From contig JASGJE010000014.1 of NCBI GenBank assembly GCA_049840875.1, forward strand, positions 202,957 to 266,956: a DNA stretch of 64,000 nt, in the 5' to 3' direction. Position numbers and translations under genes: made by a program. The stretch is from JAFDYH01 sp049840875. GTDB lineage: Bacteria; Bacteroidota; Bacteroidia; Chitinophagales; Chitinophagaceae. Each line of letters opens with the position of its first letter. The first letter of the stretch is position 1. Shown piece after piece: positions 25,401 through 34,330 of this stretch. Under the pieces are notes generated by a model. The model did not search any database. It worked only from the letters and a program-made list of their open reading frames with translations, and was not told the origin of the DNA.

Positions 25401-25462
25401 TGGTTATATTGTTTGATTGCTATCGTAAGAATAACAATCAAACAATATAGCAATACAACCAT
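25401..25462. repeat. A/T-rich inverted repeat between rnc and a convergent gene
   Basis: TATATTGTTTGATTG (25,405-25,419) and CAATCAAACAATATA (25,435-25,449) are perfect 15-bp inverted arms, with TGGTT and AACCA further out. The stem lacks G/C pairs, so it may be a dispersed repeat rather than an efficient terminator, although its place between two convergent genes would suit a bidirectional one. Confidence 0.6.
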
Positions 25463-25476
25463 TTTAATTTTAGCAA

Positions 25477-26724
25477 CTAGCTTTTCTTATAAGAGATTTT
25501 ATAAATCACTCCCTGCTGGTCGTCGCTAATCAGCATCGATCCATCCTTCAACCATTCAATATCTACCGGGCGGCCGTTTACCTTTTTATTATCCTGTAAC
25601 CAGCCTTCTGCAAATGGTTCATATTTGGTCACCTTGCCGTTATTTACAGTCGCCATCATCACACGATAGCCAATCGGTGTTGTTCTGTTCCAACTGCCAT
25701 GCTGAGCGATAAACAATCTGCCTTTATATTGAGCTGGGAATTGACCCCCTTCATAAAATCGTAAACCAAGTGGTGCGACATGCGGTCCCATTTTCTGTGC
25801 AGGAGCAGTATAATCAGCACAATTCTTTCCTTTGCCAAATTCAGGGTCCAGTATATCGCCCTGGTGACAGAATGGATAGCCGAAATGCATGCCTTCTTTT
25901 GATGCATAGTTTAATTCGCAATTCGGAATATCATCGCCGAGGTTATCACGGCCATTGTCTGTAAACCATAAACCTTTTGTTTGTGGATCCCATGTCATGC
26001 CAACACAGTTACGTATGCCGCGGGCAAAGACTTCAAAGCCTGTTCCATCCGGGTTCATGCGTGCAATGCAGGCGTGAATGGAGTCTGGCAAACAAATATT
26101 ACAAGGAGCACCGATTGGAATGTATAATTTTCCGTCAGGACCGAAAGCAATGAATTTCCAACCGTGATGTTGCTCTGTGGGCAATTTATCATAAACGACA
26201 ACTGGCTTTGGTGGATTTGCCAGGTTGCTTTCAATATTATCATAGCGGGTGATGCGGCTGATTTCCGCAACATACAAACTGCCGTCGCGAAACGCTACAC
26301 CACAAGGCATATTTAATCCCGACGCAATTCTATATACTTTATCAGCTTTTCCATCATTATTCTGATCTACCACTGCATATACATCTTTCTTATCGCGATT
26401 ACCCACGAACAATGTTCCTTTTTCTCCCCAGCACATACTTCTTGCATTGGGCACCTGCGCATAAACTGAAATGCTGAATCCTGCAGGCAATTTTATTTTA
26501 TCGAGATCATATTTTTTTATAAGCTCTTCATCGGAAAGAGTTGATTGAGGTTCTTCAACACTGGCAGTGGCCTTCGTTGTATCCGTTACCGGTTTAGCTT
26601 TCGTGGTATCACTGGTAGCGGTTTTGTCGCTGTTATTGCAGGACGAATTACCAGAGACAATTGTAGCGCTTAATACGGCAATTGTCAAAATGCGAAACAG
26701 GCGTGATAGATTTTTCCTGAGCAT
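25477..26724 (-). CDS. PQQ-dependent sorbosone-dehydrogenase-like lipoprotein
   Basis: A 415-residue lipoprotein (lipobox S-S-C near residue 29) with a threonine/lysine-rich linker to residue 70 and a six-bladed beta-propeller of the glucose/sorbosone dehydrogenase family. Blocks seen: G-E-K-G-T-L-F-V-G-N-R-D-K, a catalytic-type histidine in E-Q-H-H-G-W-K-F-I-A-F-G-P-D-G-K-L-Y-I-P-I-G-A-P-C-N, and R-N-C-V-G-M-T-W-D-P. A final blade ends G-R-P-V-D-I-E-W. These periplasmic enzymes oxidise sugars with PQQ, but many Bacteroidetes members have no tested substrate, and no PQQ genes are in the window. Confidence 0.85.
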   Translation of the reverse strand: MLRKNLSRLFRILTIAVLSATIVSGNSSCNNSDKTATSDTTKAKPVTDTTKATASVEEPQSTLSDEELIKKYDLDKIKLPAGFSISVYAQVPNARSMCWGEKGTLFVGNRDKKDVYAVVDQNNDGKADKVYRIASGLNMPCGVAFRDGSLYVAEISRITRYDNIESNLANPPKPVVVYDKLPTEQHHGWKFIAFGPDGKLYIPIGAPCNICLPDSIHACIARMNPDGTGFEVFARGIRNCVGMTWDPQTKGLWFTDNGRDNLGDDIPNCELNYASKEGMHFGYPFCHQGDILDPEFGKGKNCADYTAPAQKMGPHVAPLGLRFYEGGQFPAQYKGRLFIAQHGSWNRTTPIGYRVMMATVNNGKVTKYEPFAEGWLQDNKKVNGRPVDIEWLKDGSMLISDDQQGVIYKISYKKS

Positions 26725-26775
26725 GGTAGAAAATTTATAACGTTGAAAATTACAAGAAATATAGTGTAAAGATGA

Positions 26776-27180
26776 TTATCCTTTTATTTCCTGGCAAAGT
26801 TCTATCAGTACGGAGTTTGTATGTTTAGGGTGTAAAAAACAAACCAACTTATTATCTGCACCTTTCTTCGGCGTTTCATTCAACAATACGAAACCTTCTT
26901 GTTTCAGCCGCTTCATTTCCGTTGCTATATCATCTACGTCGAAAGCAATATGATGAATTCCTTCTCCCTTCTTTGCAATAAAGGCGGCAATAACGCCGTC
27001 GTCAGTGATACTTTCCAACAACTCAATTTTCGTTCCACCTGTTTTAAAAAAAGCCGTATTCACTTTTTCTGATTCCACTGATTCGGTTTTATAACAGCTG
27101 GTATTCAGTAGTTTTTCAAAAAGCGGGATGGAGATTGAAAGATCCTTCACCGCGATACCAACATGTTCAACGTGATTCAT
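26776..27180 (-). CDS. mce: Methylmalonyl-CoA epimerase
   Basis: A 134-residue vicinal-oxygen-chelate protein that interconverts (R)- and (S)-methylmalonyl-CoA in propionate metabolism. Metal ligands are in place: the first His in V-E-H-V-G-I-A-V, a Glu in K-I-E-L-L-E-S, and His in G-I-H-H-I-A-F-D-V-D-D. The C-terminal H-P-K-H-T-N-S-V-L-I-E-L-C completes the second half. It lies 51 bp downstream of... the sorbosone-like gene's start on the same strand, so it is transcribed before that gene and may share its transcript. Confidence 0.92.
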   Translation of the reverse strand: MNHVEHVGIAVKDLSISIPLFEKLLNTSCYKTESVESEKVNTAFFKTGGTKIELLESITDDGVIAAFIAKKGEGIHHIAFDVDDIATEMKRLKQEGFVLLNETPKKGADNKLVCFLHPKHTNSVLIELCQEIKG

Positions 27181-27332
27181 AAAAACGGTTTAGAAAAATA
27201 CTAACCGGCCGAACCGGCTATTTACATAGTTCTCATTGATTTGTAAAATTAGGTGATACCGATCAACCGGGCTTTTATAATAGAACCTTTTGGGTAATTT
27301 TGTGTTTAATAAATGAACTCTGTTTAGCCGAA

Positions 27333-28562
27333 ATGTTGTCTTTCCCCATATACCTGGATTATAACGCAACGACGCCTTGCGATCCCGCCGTTGTAGAAGC
27401 GATGTTGCCCTATTTCACCAAATCATTTGGTAACGCGGCAAGCCGTAATCATGTATTCGGATGGCAGGCGGAAGAGGCCGTTGATATGGCAAGAGAACAG
27501 GTTGCGGCACTCATCAACGCAGAGCATAAAGAAATTGTTTTTACGTCAGGCGCTACAGAATCGGCTAACCTAGCGTTGAAAGGTATTTATGAATTGCACG
27601 CTGGTAGTTTGCATAACAATGGTGCACATATCATTACCAGCAATATTGAGCACAAAGCCGTTTTGGATACATGTGCGCATATTGAAAAGAATAGCGGTGA
27701 AGTCACGTATCTCCCGGTTAATCACAAAGGCGTTATTAACCTGCAGGAGCTTGAAGCAGCAATAAGACCAAACACGGTGCTTATTGCGATCATGTATGCC
27801 AATAATGAAATCGGCACTATAATGCCTGTAAAAGAAATTAGTGCGATTGCAAGACGTAAAGGCATTTTATTTTTTTCAGACGCTACACAGGCTGTTGGTA
27901 AAATATCTGTCGACGTAGAAAAAGATGGTATTGATTGCATGGCATTCTCCGCGCATAAATTGTATGGGCCAAAAGGTATTGGTGCATTGTATGTGCGAAG
28001 GAAAAATCCACGGGTGCGGTTAACAGCACAAATGGATGGAGGCGGACATGAAAAAGGATTTAGAAGCGGTACATTAAATGTACCCGGCATCGTTGGATTT
28101 GGCAAAGCATGTGAAATAGCAATGCATTCCATGAATGAAGAGTCACAACGTATTCGACATCTTCGGGATAAACTTGAAAGCAGTTTATTGAAGATTGATG
28201 AAGTGTTTTTGAATGGTAATAGAGAAAACAGGCTGCCAAATATCGCCAATCTTTCGTTCCGATTTGTAGATGGTGAAGGCTTGCTGATGGGTTTGAATAA
28301 AACAATTGCAGTATCATCCGGTTCTGCATGTACATCGGCATCTATGGAACCCTCGTATGTGTTGAAAGCCTTAGGGCTAGGCGATGATCTTGCGCATAGT
28401 TCAATTCGGTTTGGCATCGGTCGTTATACCACAGACGAGGAAATTGATTATACAATAGGGCAGGTAATAAAAACAATAAATAAATTACGGGAAACTAGCC
28501 CCGTGTGGGACATGTATAAAAAAGGTGTCGATATCGATTTGACGGAATGGACGCATCAATAA
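27333..28562 (+). CDS. Cysteine desulfurase, IscS/NifS family
   Basis: This PLP enzyme takes sulfur from cysteine for iron-sulfur clusters and thio-cofactors. The start at 27,333 (M-L-S-F-P-I-Y-L-D-Y-N-A-T-T-P) is preferred over 27,300, whose extra residues are not typical; this gives 409 residues. The PLP lysine lies in S-A-H-K-L-Y-G-P-K-G. The persulfide cysteine is in V-S-S-G-S-A-C-T-S-A, a group I (IscS/NifS) loop. An IscA-type gene follows after 21 bp, so both probably serve cluster assembly. This links to the heme region, where iron is also handled. Confidence 0.95.
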   Translation: MLSFPIYLDYNATTPCDPAVVEAMLPYFTKSFGNAASRNHVFGWQAEEAVDMAREQVAALINAEHKEIVFTSGATESANLALKGIYELHAGSLHNNGAHIITSNIEHKAVLDTCAHIEKNSGEVTYLPVNHKGVINLQELEAAIRPNTVLIAIMYANNEIGTIMPVKEISAIARRKGILFFSDATQAVGKISVDVEKDGIDCMAFSAHKLYGPKGIGALYVRRKNPRVRLTAQMDGGGHEKGFRSGTLNVPGIVGFGKACEIAMHSMNEESQRIRHLRDKLESSLLKIDEVFLNGNRENRLPNIANLSFRFVDGEGLLMGLNKTIAVSSGSACTSASMEPSYVLKALGLGDDLAHSSIRFGIGRYTTDEEIDYTIGQVIKTINKLRETSPVWDMYKKGVDIDLTEWTHQ

Positions 28563-28583
28563 ACAAAAAATAAACTTAATGAT

Positions 28584-28931
28584 ATGAATGTGACAATGGA
28601 AAACGCGATTTATGTGAGTGACAAAGCAAAAGAACGAATTCACCAGTTAATGACAGAAGCCGGTTATGACGAGTCCTACTTTCTGCGTGTAGGAGTAGCC
28701 GGTGGCGGTTGTTCAGGATTAACGTATAAAATGGATTTTGATAATCAATCAAAGCCTACAGATCAGGTGTTTGAAAATAACGGATTGAAAGTGGTTACAG
28801 ATTTGAAAAGTTTTCTTTACCTGGTTAATACAACACTTGAATTTTCAGACGGCTTAAATGGAAAAGGATTCTATTTCAATAATCCGAATGCGAGCCGTAC
28901 CTGCGGATGTGGTGAAAGTTTTGCAGTGTAG
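28584..28931 (+). CDS. Iron-sulfur cluster assembly protein, IscA/SufA/ErpA family
   Basis: An A-type carrier of 115 residues that passes Fe-S clusters to target proteins. All three cysteines are seen: C43 in G-G-G-C-S-G-L-T-Y and C107/C109 in T-C-G-C-G-E-S-F. The start could instead be M5 (28,596). It forms a two-gene unit with the cysteine desulfurase upstream. Which of the three subfamilies it belongs to cannot be decided by eye. Confidence 0.93.
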   Translation: MNVTMENAIYVSDKAKERIHQLMTEAGYDESYFLRVGVAGGGCSGLTYKMDFDNQSKPTDQVFENNGLKVVTDLKSFLYLVNTTLEFSDGLNGKGFYFNNPNASRTCGCGESFAV

Positions 28932-29081
28932 TTTTTGTTCAAATTTATAGAATCATGTTACTATTACCTGTAACCGGTAATCTGTAACATGATTTTTTGT
29001 TTCTGTTATTTTATATGCCTACAGACTATACCAGTGAACTGTTCCATCTCCCGTATATTTAGCCGATAAAAATCTATTGCA

Positions 29082-31232
29082 ATGAAACGATCGGCTGCTT
29101 TTATTTACCTTTTCTTTTTTATTATCCCGTCGCTTAAAACTGTTGCACAGCAAATAACCTGGAATGAAATATTGCCCGGTGTTTGGAAAGCCGTTGCAGG
29201 CAAGCCTGAAAATTATGATTTACTGAAAGCTGCGGGTTCATTGCCGAATAAAGAAGCCATTGCAAAACTGGCAAAAGCTGCTTTTCCTTTTAGCAAAGCA
29301 GATATTGATATAAAAATAACAGATGGTAAAACGTATCTCCGCTTTCCATTGGATCATCAAGAGCAACTCTATGGATTCGGATTAAACTTTCAAACGGTTA
29401 ACCAACGCGGTAGCATTTTAGAATTACACGTTGATCATTACGGCGGCCACGACAATGGTCGTACACATTCGCCTACTCCATTTTATGTTTCTTCGAAAGG
29501 GTATGGTGTGTTTATCAACTCAGCAAGATATTTAAAAGTATATGCGGGAACTGCTGTAAGAAAAGAAAGCAAGAATAAACCGGAAGAACAGGATAGAAAT
29601 ACGGATACTACCTGGAATGCACAACCGTATTCTGATGCTGTTGAAATATTAGTGCCTGCAGGCGGAGTTGAAATCTTTGTTTTCGGCGGACCAACATCGA
29701 TGGATGCAGTCAGGCGTTTTAATTTATACAACGGCGGAGGTTGTCTGCCACCCAGGTGGGGATTGGGCTTTACGCAGCGAATGAAGTCATTGTTTACTTC
29801 TGATGAAATAGCGAATGAAGCTGCAGATTTTGAAAAGAATGGATATCCATTGGATTTCATTGGCCTTGAGCCAGGATGGCAAAGTAAATCTTACCCCGGA
29901 AGTTTTGAATGGGATCATTCACGTTACCCTACTCCTGAAAAATTTATAAACGAGATGCTTCAAAAGAATATCAGGCTGAATCTCTGGATTAATCCTTACG
30001 TTTCCAAATATGCACCGTTTTATAAAGATATTTTACCGTATACAGGTTCTCACATGGTATGGAATGGTTTGGTGCCGGACTTTACGTTGCCACAAGCACG
30101 GAATTATTTTTTCGGGCAATTAAAAAAGAGCCAGATCCAACCAGGCGTAAGTGGTTATAAAATTGATGAAGTAGACGGATATGATAATTGGCTATGGCCG
30201 GATGTTGCAACTTTTCCCGGAGGAAAATCCGCAGAACAGATGCGACAAACTTATGGTGTATTGGCGCAGCGGTATAGCACCGATGTTTTTCATTCTTTAA
30301 ATAAAAGAACGTACGGACTGGTAAGAGGTTCGAACGCCGGTGCGGTATCATTCCCCTATGTTATCTACAATGATTATTACAAACATGAAGATTTTGTAAC
30401 TGCATTAATCAATAGTGGATTTGCTGGCGTATTGTGGACGCCGGAAGTACGTGCTTCCGCAACGAGTGAAGAATGGTTGCGCAGAATGCAGACCGTTATA
30501 TTTTCTCCCATGGCAATGATCAATGCATGGGCCAGCGGCACAAAACCATGGACCTATCCTGATGTAGCTGCACAGGTAAAAGAACTTGCTTTATTAAGAA
30601 TGAGAATGATGCCTTATTGGTACTCTGAGTTTGCAAAATATCATTTTGAAGGTACGCCGCCATTCAGGGCAATTAATCTTGAAGAAGGTTTTTATGAGAA
30701 CAATGTAAAAGAAAAGGCAAACGCCAATCTTGAAGAAAACCCGTATTTGATGGCAACAACCAAAGAGATAAAAGATCAGTATATGGCAGGAGAATATTTA
30801 TTGGTTGCTCCTTTATTTACAGGTGAAAAAACAAGACAGGTTATTTTGCCTAAAGGCAACTGGTATGATTTCTATACAGGTGCATATGCCGGTAATGGTG
30901 AAATCATTACAGTTTCGCCCGGATTAGATAAAATTCCCGTATATGTAAAGGACGGGGCCATTATATCAATGCAACCGGCACGCCTGCACGCACCAAAGGC
31001 CAATGAGAAAGTTGATATAGAATTCAGACATTATGGTGAAAAAGAAGGAGTATACAAATTATACGATGATGATGGCGAAACTTTTAATTATGAAAAGGGC
31101 ATTTACTCCTGGCGAACTGTAACGATGAAAAAAAATGAAAGCGGTAAATGGAACGGAACTATATCCGCTCCTGTTAAAGGCAAACCCAATACAATCGGCA
31201 ATATTACATGGACGCAGGTTGGCAATAATTAA
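29082..31232 (+). CDS. Glycoside hydrolase family 31 enzyme
   Basis: A 716-residue secreted alpha-glucosidase/alpha-xylosidase-type enzyme with signal peptide (F-F-F-I-I-P-S-L-K-T-V-A-Q). An N-terminal beta-sandwich carries G-F-G-L-N-F. The (beta/alpha)8 barrel begins near F-T-Q-R-M-K-S-L-F. The nucleophile aspartate is about residue 362 in G-Y-K-I-D-E-V-D-G, and the C-terminal sheet domain has D-D-D-G-E-T-F. The substrate is an alpha-linked sugar; the exact linkage is unknown. An ExuT-type sugar-acid transporter follows after 84 bp, which suggests the pair releases and imports a saccharide. Confidence 0.9.
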   Translation: MKRSAAFIYLFFFIIPSLKTVAQQITWNEILPGVWKAVAGKPENYDLLKAAGSLPNKEAIAKLAKAAFPFSKADIDIKITDGKTYLRFPLDHQEQLYGFGLNFQTVNQRGSILELHVDHYGGHDNGRTHSPTPFYVSSKGYGVFINSARYLKVYAGTAVRKESKNKPEEQDRNTDTTWNAQPYSDAVEILVPAGGVEIFVFGGPTSMDAVRRFNLYNGGGCLPPRWGLGFTQRMKSLFTSDEIANEAADFEKNGYPLDFIGLEPGWQSKSYPGSFEWDHSRYPTPEKFINEMLQKNIRLNLWINPYVSKYAPFYKDILPYTGSHMVWNGLVPDFTLPQARNYFFGQLKKSQIQPGVSGYKIDEVDGYDNWLWPDVATFPGGKSAEQMRQTYGVLAQRYSTDVFHSLNKRTYGLVRGSNAGAVSFPYVIYNDYYKHEDFVTALINSGFAGVLWTPEVRASATSEEWLRRMQTVIFSPMAMINAWASGTKPWTYPDVAAQVKELALLRMRMMPYWYSEFAKYHFEGTPPFRAINLEEGFYENNVKEKANANLEENPYLMATTKEIKDQYMAGEYLLVAPLFTGEKTRQVILPKGNWYDFYTGAYAGNGEIITVSPGLDKIPVYVKDGAIISMQPARLHAPKANEKVDIEFRHYGEKEGVYKLYDDDGETFNYEKGIYSWRTVTMKKNESGKWNGTISAPVKGKPNTIGNITWTQVGNN

Positions 31233-31316
31233 TATTGGTTTGCCTGTTAAAAAGAAAATGATTTGCTGTTTTTATTCCCTAATTTACCGGCAATCCCCGC
31301 AGCTTAAATAACGACT

Positions 31317-32615
31317 ATGCAGCAAGCCATTGGAAAGTATCGCTGGACGATTTGCACACTTGTTTTCTTTGCTACAACAATAAATTATCTCGACAGACAG
31401 GTTATCAGTCTCGTAAAGGATACACTGGATACAGAATTCAAATGGAATAAAACAGACTATGCAAATATTACGGTTGCCTTTCAGTTGGCATATGCTATCG
31501 GTCTTTTTTTTGCCGGCCGGTTGATCGACAAATTAGGATCGAAAATCGGCTATGCCTTGTCGTTGGTACTTTGGAGCATCGCAGCTATGTGCCATGCATT
31601 CATTAAAACAACCAGCGGCTTTTTTGCGGCAAGAGCCGCACTTGGTATTACTGAAGCTGGCAATTTTCCTTCGGCTATAAAAGCAACTGCCGAATGGTTT
31701 CCCAAAAAAGAGAGAGCATTTGCAACCGGTATCTTTAATTCAGGTACTAATATTGGCGCCATTATCGCTCCATTGTCGGTGCCTTTCATTGCAGAGCGGT
31801 TTGGTTGGCAAATGACTTTTGTTATTACAGGATTAACCGGATTAATTTGGTTGATCTTTTGGTTTTGGCTGTATGAAATACCAGCAAGGAGCAAAAGATT
31901 ATCGAAAAATGAATTTGACTACATTCATAGTGATAACGAGGAAGCAGAACTTTCAAAGGATATTAATGAAAATAAAATAAGCTGGAGTCGCTTACTTGGT
32001 TATCGGCAAACATGGGCTTTTGCAATCGGTAAGTTTTTAACAGATGGCATCTGGTGGTTTTATCTTTTCTGGCTGCCTGATTTTTTGAAAGAACAATATG
32101 GCCTGGTAAAAACGGCAATCGCATTTCCTATTGCGTTGGTATATGTGATAGCAGCCGTTGGCAGCATAATCGGTGGATGGCTGCCAATGTACCTGATAAA
32201 AAAAGACTGGCCAGTATTCAAAGCTCGTAAAACTTCTATGCTCATTTATGCGCTATGTGCTATGCCGGTTGTATTGGCACAGGTATCCGGAACTTACAGT
32301 ATGTGGTATGCAGTTTGCATTATTGGTTTTGCCGCAGCGGCACACCAGGGTTGGAGCGCCAATATTTTTACCACCGTTTCGGATATGTTTCCACGGGCGG
32401 CTATCGCTACAGTTACAGGGATCGGCGGAATGGCCGGCGGATTGGGAAGTATTTTAATTTCCAAAAGCGCTGGCTATTTATTTGACTACTATAAATCGCT
32501 TGGACATATAGCGACCGGCTACTTCATTATGTTTGTCGCCTGCGGGTGTGGTTATATTGCAGCGTGGTTGATCATGCAATGGCTGGTGCCTAAAAACAAA
32601 CCGGTTATTCTATAG
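31317..32615 (+). CDS. MFS transporter, anion:cation symporter (ExuT-like)
   Basis: A 432-residue inner-membrane transporter with 12 predicted helices. The early motif N-Y-L-D-R-Q-V-I-S-L and the loop motif G-R-L-I-D-K-L-G-S-K, together with E-A-G-N-F-P-S-A-I-K-A-T-A-E-W-F-P-K-K-E-R, are typical of the hexuronate/aldonate branch (ExuT, GudP). It probably carries a sugar acid with protons. It follows the GH31 gene on the same strand and may be co-transcribed. Confidence 0.9.
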   Translation: MQQAIGKYRWTICTLVFFATTINYLDRQVISLVKDTLDTEFKWNKTDYANITVAFQLAYAIGLFFAGRLIDKLGSKIGYALSLVLWSIAAMCHAFIKTTSGFFAARAALGITEAGNFPSAIKATAEWFPKKERAFATGIFNSGTNIGAIIAPLSVPFIAERFGWQMTFVITGLTGLIWLIFWFWLYEIPARSKRLSKNEFDYIHSDNEEAELSKDINENKISWSRLLGYRQTWAFAIGKFLTDGIWWFYLFWLPDFLKEQYGLVKTAIAFPIALVYVIAAVGSIIGGWLPMYLIKKDWPVFKARKTSMLIYALCAMPVVLAQVSGTYSMWYAVCIIGFAAAAHQGWSANIFTTVSDMFPRAAIATVTGIGGMAGGLGSILISKSAGYLFDYYKSLGHIATGYFIMFVACGCGYIAAWLIMQWLVPKNKPVIL

Positions 32616-32768
32616 AATCTCAGCGCTTATACTGAATTAAGAAGCGTTCAACTAAAGCAATAAGTAAGATTTCCTGCCTGAAAAATGGTAGTGCAATTTT
32701 TTACCGTTAAATTTATATAGTTCGATTTGCCTGCTACTACCATTCCTTTAACTGCTAAAACAAATCAC

Positions 32769-33473
32769 ATGCATGAGAAAACGTTGACTATGGCATTATT
32801 GCTGCTCGCATTTTTCCCCGCATCAGCTCAATCATTCGATCATAATGATTTTCAAAAAAATGTGAAAGTGTTTGATTCAAACGGCAAGCCATTTGTTAAT
32901 CCGGACGTTGATGTGGAAGGATCACAATTTTTCATCAATGAATGGAAAGTCGGTACAATAAAGCTAAATAGCAACTATGTTTATAACGATGTTTCTGTGA
33001 GGCTGAATCTTCAAAGCCAGGAAGTACATTATCTGGGTCCGAACAAAATTGAAATGGCGGTTTCTCCTGAACTAATAAAAGAATTGTTTATTTACGACAC
33101 AGCAAATGGACAAATAATAACCTATGATTTTCAATGCGGCTTTCCGGCAGTGGATAAGCAAACTGATAAAGACTTTTATCTCGTATTGAGCAATGGTAAG
33201 GTAAAGTTGCTCAAATCTATCAAAAGAGAAATAAGGGAAAATAAGGACGATGTATTTAATGCACCCAAGAAAGAATTTGTTTCGACGGAAAATTATTTTC
33301 TGTACGAAAAAGATAATAACGTCTTGCACCCGCTTAAACTGAACAAAACTTCTGTTTTGCAATTGCTGCATGACCAGGAGGCAAAGCTCGATAGCTATGT
33401 AAAAGATAATAATCTATCATTTAAAAACCCGGATGACATCAAAAGGCTGATAGATTACTATAACACCCTTTAG
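32769..33473 (+). CDS. Hypothetical secreted protein
   Basis: A protein of 234 residues if translation begins at 32,769 (M-H-E-K-T-L-T-M-A-L-L-L-L-A-F-F-P-A-S-A-Q-S), which gives a clean signal peptide; an upstream ATG at 32,727 would add 14 unlikely residues. The mature part is rich in charged and aromatic residues and has a run of short beta-type segments, with D-V-E-G-S-Q-F-F-I-N-E-W near residue 45. I recognise no family, but the pattern resembles small secreted Bacteroidetes proteins with a predicted beta fold. Gene borders look good. Confidence 0.6.
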   Translation: MHEKTLTMALLLLAFFPASAQSFDHNDFQKNVKVFDSNGKPFVNPDVDVEGSQFFINEWKVGTIKLNSNYVYNDVSVRLNLQSQEVHYLGPNKIEMAVSPELIKELFIYDTANGQIITYDFQCGFPAVDKQTDKDFYLVLSNGKVKLLKSIKREIRENKDDVFNAPKKEFVSTENYFLYEKDNNVLHPLKLNKTSVLQLLHDQEAKLDSYVKDNNLSFKNPDDIKRLIDYYNTL

Positions 33474-33493
33474 CTGTTTTCAGAACCCCGTCA

Positions 33494-33520
33494 ATAAAAA
33501 AACCTTCCTGGTGGAAGGCT
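33494..33520 (-). terminator. Terminator for the T9SS cargo gene
   Basis: Read on the minus strand, CCTTCC and GGAAGG pair around an ACCA loop and are followed by seven T residues. This is just downstream of the T9SS gene at 33,571-34,167. Confidence 0.7.
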
Positions 33521-33570
33521 TTGGTCTATGCAATTAGTTGTGATTTGGGTGGCCAAGATATGATTTTGGT

Positions 33571-34167
33571 TTATTGTACCAAAAAATTTTGCTTATAAAA
33601 TTCATTTTTTGTCATCAACACTATCCAGTAAATGCCGCGGCTGGTTAAGGTCGGCAACGGTATAGTTACGTACTTATCTTTTCCATCATGATCGATCAAC
33701 TGGGCTGCAATACGTACACCTGCCGATGAAAATACCAATGCCTGGTAGCGGCCCTTTAAAAGCGCTGACATTTCGAACCGCAGGTTTTGGTTTACAGGGT
33801 TCGGATATACCGTGACAAGGTTGTCGCTACACCGACATAAGCTCGTCGAGCTAATGCTGTAAACCGATTTTTCTTCAGTGTTCGCTTTTATTCGATAGTA
33901 GTTAACACCTTCTGCCGGAAAACTATCGGTATAGGCATAGCTCGGCACATTTTGATTCCATGCTACCGTATCTAATGTTCGCCACTGTACGCCATTGTCG
34001 CTTTTTTCAACAGTAAAATATTGAAAATGGGTACTGTCAGTCAACTGCCATCGCAGGTATACATATTCATTATCGCTTGTAGTTACAAAACCAACACCCG
34101 CATCCTGCGAATAATTATTATTAGCATAGAATAGCACAAAGACAAACACAACAATACTTCTCAACAT
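33571..34167 (-). CDS. Secreted protein with T9SS C-terminal sorting domain
   Basis: A 198-residue protein with a signal peptide (V-F-V-F-V-L-F-Y-A-N-N-N-Y-S), a fibronectin-III-like module around residues 20-110 (W-Q-L-T-D-S ... Y-F-T-V-E-K-S-D-N-G) and a type A sorting domain in the last 80 residues, with V-Y-P-N-P-V-N and a final strand F-Y-K-Q-N-F-L-V-Q. Such proteins are exported by the type IX secretion system, a hallmark of Bacteroidetes. No catalytic module is present, so it may be a small surface binder. It is the last gene before the sequence junction. Confidence 0.9.
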   Translation of the reverse strand: MLRSIVVFVFVLFYANNNYSQDAGVGFVTTSDNEYVYLRWQLTDSTHFQYFTVEKSDNGVQWRTLDTVAWNQNVPSYAYTDSFPAEGVNYYRIKANTEEKSVYSISSTSLCRCSDNLVTVYPNPVNQNLRFEMSALLKGRYQALVFSSAGVRIAAQLIDHDGKDKYVTIPLPTLTSRGIYWIVLMTKNEFYKQNFLVQ

Positions 34168-34289
34168 CGTATACGACTTTAGATATTAATATAGCCTTTG
34201 AATTTAACCGGCAATTCCCGCAATGTGAACGAAGGGGTGGTTTAACAGAAGGAGATTAACTTTCAACCTATCCAAATATAACTACTTTG

Positions 34290-34330
34290 CGTTATTTTGC
34301 AGCATCTTGAATCAACTTTATGTGGCCTGT
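34290..34330. other. Junction of two unrelated genomes
   Basis: Left of about 34,315 the DNA is A/T-rich (for example AACTACTTTGCGTTATTTTG at 34,281); right of it, it is GC-rich with a different codon bias (CGCGCTCGACAAACTCGCGC at 34,361). No insertion sequence, integrase, tRNA or direct repeat is visible at the border. The first gene to the right lacks its N-terminus. Confidence 0.85.
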
